DNA of 64,000 bases from NCBI RefSeq assembly GCF_000003605.2, contig NW_003119933.1, positions 148,666 to 212,665 of the forward strand, read 5' to 3'. The position numbers and the translations under genes were made by a program. Source of the stretch: Saccoglossus kowalevskii. Taxonomy: Eukaryota; Hemichordata; Enteropneusta; Harrimaniidae. The notes beneath the pieces were generated by a model. The model saw only the letters and a list, made by a program, of their open reading frames with translations. It made no database searches and had not been told where the DNA came from. Of this stretch, positions 25,401 through 37,400 are shown one piece after another (the first letter of the stretch is position 1; every line of letters begins with the position of its first letter).

Positions 25401-28400
25401 CCTCCCCTCCCCCATATTGCATTCTGTTTTGTCCTTTAAACACATTAAGTGAAATGAACATTACATTTGTTTACAGATATCACCCCTCCAGTTGTGATTC
25501 CACCTACGGATAAGGAAGTCGTAAACTGTGACGTCAGTTCGACGACTGTCGTTGATTATATTATCGACGCTAGCGACGATTGTTCTTCAACCTTGACCTA
25601 TGATTGCGGTTCCTTTAATTCCGGTGCAGACTTTCCATGTGGCTCAACATTGGTAACATGCATCGTGTCGGACGAATGTGGAAACGAGGCTACCCCGGTG
25701 ACGTTTAACGTTGTTGTAATATGTGGTATGATGATATGTTCTATATTTTATTAGTTTTAAAATTTGATTCAAGAAGAAATATTCACACAAAAATGTTCTG
25801 GCGGGAAACCAGTTATTGGCCTTATGCATGACCCCTAAAGGTCCCACATCCTGGAACTTTCAGGGGATATGGTTGTTCCATCACAGCAAGAATTTTCAAT
25901 AATATACATCAATGTTTACAATGTTTAACTCTTTTTGAATTTTAAATATATCTGTTTGCATTTTTGTGAGATAATAATAATTAAATTTGAATTGACAGTG
26001 AAGTTTTACCTCCAGAAAGTACCAGGATGTGTGACCTTATGGAGGTCATGCATATATGGCCCAATTGCATGAGCACGATAGCTGTTACCGTAACCGTTAT
26101 ATTTAGTGTTATTGTGTGATATACGATATTGGTTGTAATCCAAGTCACTATTATTCAATCCTAGATACCGAGATCCCAATTTTTCCGGACAGGCCCCATA
26201 TAAAAACATGGACTTGCGATTCCGAGATAATAGTTGACTTTGATATACCAGAAGCCTCAGATGACTCTGGATATGTGACTATTACATGTGACCATCAACC
26301 AGGTGAATTGTATGGATGTGGAAACACGCGGGTACGATGTACTGCAACAGACGTGTGTGGAAAAATCAAAAAGCAAGACTGGCTTGTCTCAGTGCAATGC
26401 GGTAAGTTGCCATTTGATTAAAGTGATACATGTATTTCAGTTTTAAGACATTCTCGTCGGATTAAAACATGATGTTGTGTTGTGTTGTGTGCGAAATGTT
26501 GAAACTTGAGTGTGCTAACATATAGTACCATTGCGGTGTCATTTATTTGTGTGTTTCATAGTTGGTTACTGGTGCACGATATTCTGTTTTTCATTTGTTT
26601 CTACCCGATTTTCAGATACACTTGAAATTCACCGATTTTCTTCAAAGTTGGAACACAGATCGAAGGGTTTTGTTTTTTGTTTCGATGACTTCTGACCAAC
26701 TGGCGGCCATTTTCGTTCAATAAATGAAATGAAATTTAAGTCGTTTTCGGGCATGATTTTGGCTGATTATATTCAAACTTTATATAAACTGCGAATATGT
26801 ATTGGTGTACATCAGTTGGTTTATTAATTTTTTTATTAAAAAATGACCGACTGACATCCCTCTTGGGTTTACTTGCATGTGCCCTTAACAAATTCAAAGA
26901 CTTGCCGACATGCATGTATTTTCGTTTATTTTCTTTTTTTTCTCAATTTCTCAATTTCTCAAGCTGTAAAACAGGTAAAGGGATATCTGACTTGGAAACG
27001 AAGTCTGACTTTTGAAAAAAAACGCAAACAAACGACTACTTGTAATGCGATGAGTGTAGTATAGTGTTTTTGTTTCAAACCAAAGTCCAAAACATATTAA
27101 AACGCTAACTACTAGTATTCATCTCTCAATAATAATTAGCTCCCAAAATAGTTGGAAAAGGAAGACCGAAAAGGGATACTTGTGCAGCTGATGGAATGAT
27201 AGTGGACCTTACTGGTTATAACGCTCAAAATGAGGCTGGTGACCCAATTGATTACACCTGTGATATTCCACTTCTGGGCCAGTTCTTCCCATGCGGTGTC
27301 ACGCGTATCACTTGTATAACTGAAGTAGGCCTATGCGGGCGTACTGGAACTAAACGCATCGATTTGGAGGTCACGTGCGGCAAGTATTGATACACTGCTT
27401 TGTAGTGTTATTCTTACAATGTTAAAAATGCAATACAGATAACTTTGAATATGTTTAAATATTTTGTTTTCAAATAATTTATGATGATATTTCATCGAAT
27501 GAATACTGCTTTATTGCTGCCAAAACAACTTTTGTTTTTTCCTTATTTACGACAAATCATTTTCTTTTGTTATTTAATCTGATTTGAGCCATATATTTTC
27601 ATTCGAACGTAACGCTACTTTCAAGTGGTACACATCCAATCTTGGCGACATGGATTTCAGTACTCTCTCTTCACGGAACAAAATGACGCATGCGCAGCGA
27701 GACTGATATTACCTGTATTACTGACTTTCGTGGTGTGTATTTTTAACAGATCCCGACCCACCGGTTATCACATATTCCGACATTTCAACACTCAGTTGCA
27801 ATGGAATTGACGCAGTTGTACCGACGTTAGTGACAGCCATTGACGCGAATGATGGTGCCGTAACACCAATCTGTACACCGTCTGAAGGTACTTCTTTCAC
27901 GTGTGGAGATACACCAGTTCAGTGTACGGCGACCGATGAATGTGGCAATGAAGCGGTGGTGGATTTGACAGTTACCGTTATTTGTGGTAAGTGCATGTTT
28001 GTGTTTTCAAAATAAACGTAAATTTCACCTTATACAATTATAAAATGAAATCATTTTACAAAACAATATCGGACACATTTCTGTTCCAGTGCACATTCTA
28101 CTTTTTTAAAACGTCAAGCTCCCTTATGTGGACTATGATTTGTAAGCAGTGTACACATTATGTCTTTTTTATTGGGCTCTGATTTATTTAAACTTTCTTA
28201 TATAGATTCATCACAGGGTCCACAGGTTATTGTACCTGAGGATATCAGTAAAGACACATGTTCACCAACCGGAGATTATGTAGATTTTACCGTATCGGCT
28301 ACACACGAATCCGATTTCCCGTTATCAGTCAGCTGCGATGCTGATGTGGAAACATTGTTTCCCTGTGGGCAAACCACCGTGACTTGCGAGGCCACCGATG

Positions 28401-31400
28401 AGTGTGGGGTGACTGGTTACAACTCGTTTGTCGTGACGATCACGTGCGGTAAGAATTGTGTGTATGGAGTTTTTGTGATATGCTACAGCACCTATCAAAG
28501 AACCGTACAGGCATTGTTGTTTTTTATATGAAATATGTATATATGTAAAATTACGATTGAAAATAACGCGGGTAAGAAGGGTATTCTACGGCAAATTTTA
28601 TACATTTCTGTAAGAACACCGAACAACGAGATTAGTTTGATTCAATACATGACCCAACTTTGGAGGAATCAGTTTTCAATGCAATGGTGTAACGAACACA
28701 ACACGTAACTTGTGCTCATACTGCTTTCGTGTTTTGCAGATACGACGTATCCAGTATTCACAAAATGTAACCCCGAGGTGTTCGCCCAGGATCTTGACAG
28801 AAATGACGAAGAGGAAGTTGCGTATGCACCGGAGGCCGAAGACGAGTGCGGCATATTTTTATACGAATGCACTCCACCAAGCCCTAGCATATTCCCATGC
28901 GGAACTCACGATGTGAGCTGTACAGCCACTGATCCATTTGGAAACTCTGATACTTGTTTCTTCACCGTCACCGTGACATGTGGTATGTTCGCCGTTGCTG
29001 GGTGCCTGTCGTTTTATATCTCTTCTCATACTGGTTTATCCTAAATAGTTTTGCATGAAGAAAGGCATTGTCCACACACACGTCGCTATGAGAACTTGAC
29101 CATGATGATGTTTTTCGCAGTTATAAAATAATCTACACGTATATTTAACCTTACCCTGTAATAATCACTGTTAAGTAACTACCCTCCCTGTATTTCAAGT
29201 TTTACCTATAAAATAATTAACCACCCTGGTATTATTCATCTGTTAAAATAATACGCATCCTGTATTATTAACTTATTACGCCATTATTTGTTACACTTTG
29301 TTAAAGCGGGAGGGTCGTCACCTGCGCACACGTGAGATTGAATCCCAAACGACATAACACACAGTTAAANNNNNNNNNNNNNNNNNNNNNNNNNNNNNNN
29401 NNNNNNNNNNNNNNNNNNNNNNNNNNNNNNNNNNNNNNNNNNNNNNNNNNNNNNNNNNNNNNNNNNNNNNNNNNNNNNNNNNNNNNNNNNNNNNNNNNNN
29501 TTACTTACACTGTTTTATTTACCGGTTAAATGGTAACCCCCTCCTCAACCTATATTATTTACCTGTTTTAGTTAATGTCATGCATGGTTCATCAATATTG
29601 TTCTTTGTTGTCAGACCCGGATGCTCCAGTAATAATCTGCAACGACGTGGATGCCGTTGACTGTGATCTCGATGGTGAATTTGTCGACTATGACGTCACT
29701 GCAGAGAGTGCTTTGGGAGTACCATTAACACCAGTATGTACCCCTCCAGAAGACACAACCGTATTCCTCGTTGGGCCACCCACCTTGGTGTCTTGTTCCG
29801 CTACCGATGATAATGGGAAAATATCCAAATGTAACTTTTTTGTTGACGTTCAGACAGGTAAATATCAGTACATTTTGTACTTATAATGTCGTCTACTTCA
29901 AAACCTCTCTCAGGGGGCGACACCAACCAAATAGGTTTGTTTAGTGTTCTGTAGCAATATGGTCAATATTCACAATCACTAAATAAATAAATATTTTTCA
30001 CGCACGTTTACAGATAATGTAGACCCCGAATTCACAGAGCCACTAACGGTACAGGCTGCTTCGTCAGATACTTGTGCCGGGGCTATAGTAACTTACACAT
30101 TACCGTCTGCGAGCGATGACTGTGGAACACCGACTGTAGAATGTGGACCAGTCTCTGGGTCACTTCTTCCATGTGGTGGAACAACGATCACCTGTATTGC
30201 AACAGATATAAACGACAATACGAACATATTGGAGGGTCTAGCCGGCGTAAACTGCAGTATGTACTTCAAATATATATATAGTATATTCTTGTTAAATCTA
30301 GGCTGTTTAAAGTGTCTATACGTTGTAATAACATCGTGATATTAGCCGTAATTTTTCTTATTTATATATTTGGCTTTGCTCCAGATGTTCCAGGGCCAGA
30401 TATCCAATGTCCGGCAAATATCATAGTGACAGATGAAGATAAGGACCTCGCCGAAACTGTGGAATTCGAGGCAGTTGCAACTGGGACATGTAGTACTCCA
30501 ACAATTTCATGTACATACGAAAGTCCAAATGACTTTTCATGCGGGCCTACGGTCGTCACATGTACAGCTACTGATGAAGTGGCTGCGCTTTCAGCAGAGT
30601 GCTCTTTCAGCGTGTTCGTTATTTGCGGTAGGAAATATTAAATATTCCCACACAGCGAATGTCAACGATCAACGATGCATTGTAATAGGCTAATCTCCTC
30701 GACCAATCAGAATGCTTTACCGACAGTATTATATGATTATATCACTCTTGCCTGATTATTTATCTATAGCTCCATACCTTTTTTTTCATGCATATTAGTA
30801 ACGCCAACTGTTTTATTCTCATACATATGTACATTTGTAAATCGAAAAGTGTTTTTTTCATATGTATTTTTGAAAAAAGTCTGTTTCGAGGTTTTTAATT
30901 GTTGAACTATTGCTTTATTCTAGTTGTGCTGATTTTAGGTTGCTATGTCAACATTGATTCAACATCAAATAATGACGTCGATCTGGTGTCAGCAAATCAA
31001 CGTTGATTCTATGTTGGGTAGTCGGTTTGTATGTGGTTGTTCGACGTCATAGTGTGATTTCAACCAGTATCTAACCTAGATCCAACCATGGAGCTCATGA
31101 TCCAATGTACACACTAGGAATAAGTTTTAGCGGTTCTAAAATACGGAGTAATATGTAATGATTGTTCTGTTTTATTACCACAGACAATGGTCCGCCGATA
31201 TTGTCATGTCCACCAATCAGCGTCATAGCCTGCGATCAAGAAGGAGTACCCGTTGCCTACAGTGTTGAAGCATTCGATGATGATGGATCCACTCTTGACT
31301 ACACCTGCGATATTGCAGATGGCTCCGTGTTTCTTCCCGGGGCATACGTTGTAACTTGCTCAACAACCGATCCCGCTGGTAACAGTGCAGCTTGCAATTT

Positions 31401-34400
31401 CACAGTTGATATCATCCCAGGTGTGATATTTTTGTTTGCTGGTTTTACAATTCAATCAATCATTTGATTATGTAAGAATATTTAAACGTCAAACAAATTA
31501 ATCTTTTAACAGATAATCAGCCCCCAGTGTTCATCAATGTTCTTAACATAACCAGTGATGTGTCTCCGACGTGCGAAGATAAAGCAGTCACGTACGATAT
31601 CCCGACTGCGATAGACAACTGTGGGGCAGTCACTGTCGATTGTAACCCGGCGTCTGGAAGTGCATTCTCGTGTGGTGACACATTGATAACGTGTACTGCA
31701 ACCGACACGCAGAGCAATGAACTAACCATCAGCGGTGTAGTCAACCTCGTATGTCCAGGTAAACCGTGTTCTTGGACACACTGATTTATATATTTAATTT
31801 AATACTACTAAATATGATTTTAAGATAGATAAGAATGACATAGGTAAGTTATATCTCGTAACTAAGTCTCCTAACATCAAACTATTACAAATCCAGTATG
31901 CTTACAAGGTGTATCAATTATAGTACCAATACGTGTGTATATTTCATTTACCAGATACCCTCCCTCCCGTGCTGACATGCAATTCAACTGTGATAGTCTA
32001 TGATGAGGATGATGATGGCATCGAACTAGTTACCTACTTTGCATCTGCCACCGATAATTGTGGAGAGGCCACAGTCACTTGCGTGAGAGAGAATCCAGAT
32101 GAGTTTAGTTGCGGATCGACAATTGTCGCGTGCACTGCAGTTGATTTGGCAGGTTTTACAGTTAGCTGTGACATTGAAGTCATTGTGGTTTGCGGTGAGT
32201 ATTGAGTTTATCCACACCAGGCTATATAAAATTGTTATGAACAGAATGCTAAAACCAGTAATATATGGATGAGTTTGAATACTTCTCTATTAGTATTTCA
32301 GTAGTGGTTCTTACAAAAATAGGGAGTTTCACTAGGACATTTAATGAACGAGCATTTTGCGATTTGTTTTATACCCTCCAAGGAAAGATTATCTTAACGT
32401 GCGATGTTTCTTTCCGACGATACAAATATATATTAACTCTTCTGCAAATGTCATACAGTTCTGAACACAAACACTTCAGTTTGGGTTTGCTTCATTTTCT
32501 ACCAACTGAATTTCATAGTACCTAAAACTATGCATTAGAATGTTAAACAATTCGAAATGTTTAGGTATTAAATAATTTCACGTGATAAACGTGTGTGTGA
32601 AACTGCGTTACGTGTATCCCCTATGTAGTCACGTGTCATGATCGTTGACTTATCTGCGTTATCGTTTTCTTGAACACATACAGATACCACTCGTCCAAAC
32701 ATTACATGTGATCATATACTAACTGTTGACTGCGACAAAGATGGCAATGAGGTGATACAATACGATGTATCGGGTGTGGATGATGACGGAACGCCCATAA
32801 CACCTGTGTGTAATCCACCGAGTGGATCCGTTTTCACCGTGGCTGAATCGCCAAAGGAAGTCATCTGCACAGTAACTGATGATTCAGACAACGAACAAAC
32901 ATGTAGATTTAATGTCGAAGTGGTGCCAGGTATGTACGAAATGATTTATAGATACTAGAATGGAAAATGTGTGTTGGTAGATAATTCATTAACTCCGATC
33001 AGGAAGAATAATACGTGGACTAAACTCAAACGAGTATGATAAAATCTTTATTGTGTCACTGTTATATTTATATTTATAGTGTTTATTGGACGATACCAGC
33101 TAATGAAACCCCTTTTCTAATAAGTGACGACGCGTGACGTTGATAGGTGTAAACAATGTCGTTCAAATATACCCTGTCGCGCTAGTCCTTGTAAGCATTT
33201 ATAATATTATAACAAATCTCTATACAACCGTATCATTGACAGACATTCACATTTTACCATACATAATTTATGGTTGACGGTATAGTGTTGATTGAATCAT
33301 AACATTAAATAATAATGCTTGCCTTTCATTATAGAAAAAAAATATTTGCTTGCTGGTCAAGACATCTGTCGAGCAATAGTGTCTTCTGTATTAAGTGTTT
33401 GGCCGTAAGTCGTCTTAGATTCGATGTGTGTCTCTCAGCTCCGTCCTTTAAATGTGTTGTTTTTTTCAGATGCATTCGATCCATTTATCGTTGTTGAAGA
33501 CTATGAAACTGATACGACTCAATGTGGAGGGATTGAAGTAGACTACCCTATTCCAGTTGTAGAAGATACCTGTGAATCTACCGTTGTATGTGTTCCCGAA
33601 ACTGGCAGCCATTTTGATTGCGGGTCGACAACAGTCACGTGCACAGCTACTGACAATAATGATAATGTCGACATAAAATATTTCGAAGTTCTCGTTAATT
33701 GTTTGGGTAATGATTATTTTTAACACATTGAATTAGTCATTTCGACTTAACGCTGCAAATCTCATACTAGTGATATGTATAATAAACCAAGCCAACTAAT
33801 ATGTAATTTTAATTTATTTTGTTTTCATTTATTTTCAAGGTGACGATGCACCAGTGATAACTGGTGTAGGAGATATTACAGAAGATATATGCATTGGGAG
33901 CAGTTTTGATGTGAATTTTGATGTCACCGCCATGGACGACTGTGATGGAGCTCTTACACCGACGTGCAATCCTCCGTCAGGCCATTCCTTTACTTGTCAA
34001 TCAACTGAAGTAACCTGTTCTGTAACCGACAGTGCTGGAAATGTTGCCTCCATTGACTTCCTAGTTACAATAAATTGCGGTAAGTTTGCGTTTTACCTGA
34101 GTTTGTTAGCAATGTTCGCTTTCTAGTATATATTGAATGTCATTGTGCATGTATAACCAATGTATTAAGCAGATTTTTTTTTTTTTTTTTTTTTGATTTT
34201 TAGATGAGGAACCTCCCACATTCTCTCCCGTGCAAGATGTCATTGTTGACCCAGCACACTGTAGTGGCTCGTATGGTCCATTTGACGAGGTAGAGGCATT
34301 TGATAACTGTGAAGTAGATACATTTTCATGCAGTCACCAGCCAAGCGACCTTTTTACTTGTGGCACAACTACCGTTAGCTGTTTTGCCAACGATGTTTCT

Positions 34401-37400
34401 GGAAACTCCGCGGTGGTCTCATTTGATGTAACACTAGTTTGTGACGGTGAGATATTGTTTGTTCTGTACATCAATTGCCCTAAATAATGTTAAATTGTAC
34501 AGTTCGATCAATCGAATGAGTGAGTGTGTATGTGAATGAATGAATCATATTCTTGTATTTGCAGACAGTGAACCCCCAACAGTTAATGTTCCCGAAGACA
34601 TTACTAAAGAGAGTTGTACTTCAACCGGTCTTTCAGTCGACTTCTCTGCATCGGCTATTGATGATTGTGATGGGGACGTCCCACTGCAGTGTACTAAGGA
34701 CCCAGGAGACCACTTCGACTGTGGTTTAACCACTGTCGTGTGTACTGCCGTAGATAGTTCAGGAAACTCGTACTCACAAAGCTTTATTGTAACCGTTATA
34801 TGTGGTGAGTTCATATTATCATTATTACAGAAAAATCGTTAAGAGGTGTGTGTATCCATTAGATCCCTCTCACTATTGTCTGCCTTTATTATTTCAGACC
34901 AAGGGCCTCCAGTTCTTGGACCCTGCTCCGGTGACATCGTAACTCCAAGAGACTGTGAAGGCGATGGTGAGACCGCCAACTTTGAGATTCCCACGGCCAC
35001 CGATGGTTGTGATGTCACAGTAACTTGCGATTATGAACCAAATGAGTATAAATTCCCATGCGGGGCACCAACAACTGTCACGTGCACAGCTCTAGATGAA
35101 GCCGGCACGATAAGTTCGTGCACATTTACCGTCACTGTTCCTTGTGGTAAGAAGTTGAAATGCACGCAATGATAACTTGTCTTTGATAAAGATAACTTAT
35201 TTCGTAATTCAAAACATAGTACCATCTGTGAATCATTATTTCACATGTATATGTCTTTTATTTTTAGATAACACCGATCCAGATATACTTTGTCCAGATG
35301 ATGTCATCGTCATTGATTGTGAGTCTGATGGACAGGATGTATGCTGGCAGTCTCCAGTAGTGAGCGACGACTGTGGTGTTGACAAAATTGAGTATAGTGA
35401 AGATATATACAGCCCACTACTTCCAGGAGAATATACAGTGGTGGCAACAGTTTACGATCTTAGCGGTAACTCTGACAGCTGCACATTTACTGTGTCCGTA
35501 GCTGAAGGTAATTTTATCACAGTAAATATATATCTGTGTGTATTATGATAAGAAGGAAAGACATGGCAGGCATGTGAACTATGTGGGCTATGTGAATGAT
35601 ATGATGAAGTCTATATTTTCTATCGTGATTCCGATTTCTAATGATACACTTTGTTTCAATTTTAGACACTGAACCACCCATGATGGACTGCATACCAGGT
35701 ATAACTCTTACTGACTGCGAACAAGATGGCGAAATTGCTACATGGGATATACCTGAAGCATCAGACAACTGCGGCGAAGTGACTGTCTCCTGCTCACAAT
35801 CATCCGGCCTCACTGTTTATTGTGATAATCCAGTAGATGTAGAATGTACTGCGACAGATGCTGCTGGACTCACATCCACTCAAACGTTCACTATAAATGT
35901 AATCTGCGGTGGGTATCACATAACATATCCATATCTTTGTATGAACCAGCGACAAACTCTTTATTAAAGCTGTTTACAGACAGAAAAAATGCAAGCAGTT
36001 ATATGCACCACTTTATATCATGGATGTCCCATGTCATCTCTCGCAATTTGAGTCACAGTACTGCATGCTTACAATTGAACAGAAATAACCTCACGCCAAT
36101 TAAAAGTTGGCATAGTAACCTGTGCTATTACATGTGTAGGAATAATACCCCCCCTTTTTTTACAGATACAAATCCACCAGTATTTGATACCGGGTGTGAC
36201 GACTGCGTAATTGTCGATGCGGGCACGGATTTTGAAACATCCGTAGATTTTGTCAAACCAACAGCACATGACCGGGAATGCAGCGCAACGGTAACCTGTA
36301 CCTATGAGCCAGGTGACGTATTCCCCTGTGGTTCGACAGAAGTCACGTGCACAGCCGAAGATGAAAGTGGTAATAGCGTGTCGTGCTCCTTCTCTGTGTT
36401 AGTTATATGCGGTATGTAACTATCAACCATTCTCGTGTAATGTTCAGAGACTAATAGCTTATTCATTTTATTTTCTTCCAAATAGGCATGTATTATGATG
36501 TATATGACGAACATGAGAATGTACATTGGCATCAGATATATAGTAGCGGTACCACAAATTACGATTACCAGCAGTAGACCATCTTTGATCCAATCATAAA
36601 ACGAATCATGCACATGTGTCCCAACATGTCAGGTGGCCATCTTTAATCAAATCATGACATATGTGCTAAATATCAATAAAAATAGTAAATAGGTGAAAGA
36701 GATTGAGTAGGTCTGATTAAGAAACAAACTGACATGGATATGTATGCCAAAATGTATGTGCCATTTATAAATGAAAACGTTGGGATTATGGTAAGATGAC
36801 CAAAAATTAAATATGACCGCCAGTCAGCCATCTTTGATCCGATTGTAAATTGGTATGGACATTAATTCTAACATTTATAATGTATGTACCAAATTTGAAT
36901 GAAAAGGCATGTGCACTACATTCTCAAAAAAAACAAGATGGCTGCCTGTCGACCATCTTTGATCCGATCACGAAACGATTCGTCATCCACAGGGATCTTA
37001 ATATGTGTAATGTATGTACCAATTTTGAACCTAAAATGGCTGCTAGTCGACCATCTTGGGTTGAATTACTAAACCATTGCATGCGTATATGTCCCACAAA
37101 AAGTACTAGGCCCATGAAACAAATGAACGGATTCGGTTTAGCTTTCGGCTTTGAAGTGTGACGACAGACGGATAGTTGGGGACTGAAGTCTCCATTTCGA
37201 ACTCGTTTCGACCGGGGCGAATAATGTTGATTTAATATATTATTAAATTATTCGTACTATATTTTAGAATGTGTCTGCCAGGCTACCGGTGATCCGCATC
37301 ACAACACTTTCGATGGAAAAGCTTTTAACTTTCAAGGTACATGTACATATACACTAGTCGAATACTTACAAGGGTTCCGCATCGATGCCAGATATGCATT

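Larger units (their letters stand above)
23441..36411 (+). repeat. Array of 24 HYR (hyalin repeat) domain exons
   Basis: Each exon encodes one HYR domain of 79-84 residues, and all are phase 1-1 (231-252 nt): 23441-23692, 23911-24156, 24667-24903, 25477-25725, 26165-26401, 27140-27379, 27750-27986, 28206-28448, 28740-28982, 29615-29857, 30014-30256, 30385-30627, 31184-31420, 31513-31758, 31955-32194, 32684-32929, 33470-33706, 33840-34079, 34204-34446, 34565-34804, 34898-35146, 35268-35507, 35666-35908, 36166-36411. Most follow D..PPV......D.C to F.CG.T.VTC.ATD..GN to V.V.CG. Three sequence classes alternate in the centre. HYR 6 is the most diverged: it lacks the opening Asp and the ATD..GN core, and its exon uses a GC donor at 27380. 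HYR 14 and 15 carry N-glycosylation sequons (NIT, NST). Confidence 0.9.

Noticed and set aside
29300-29369. Possible tRNA-like B box (GAGATTGAATCCC) before the gap
   Set aside because: No matching A box or tRNA fold is visible, and the sequence runs into Ns.
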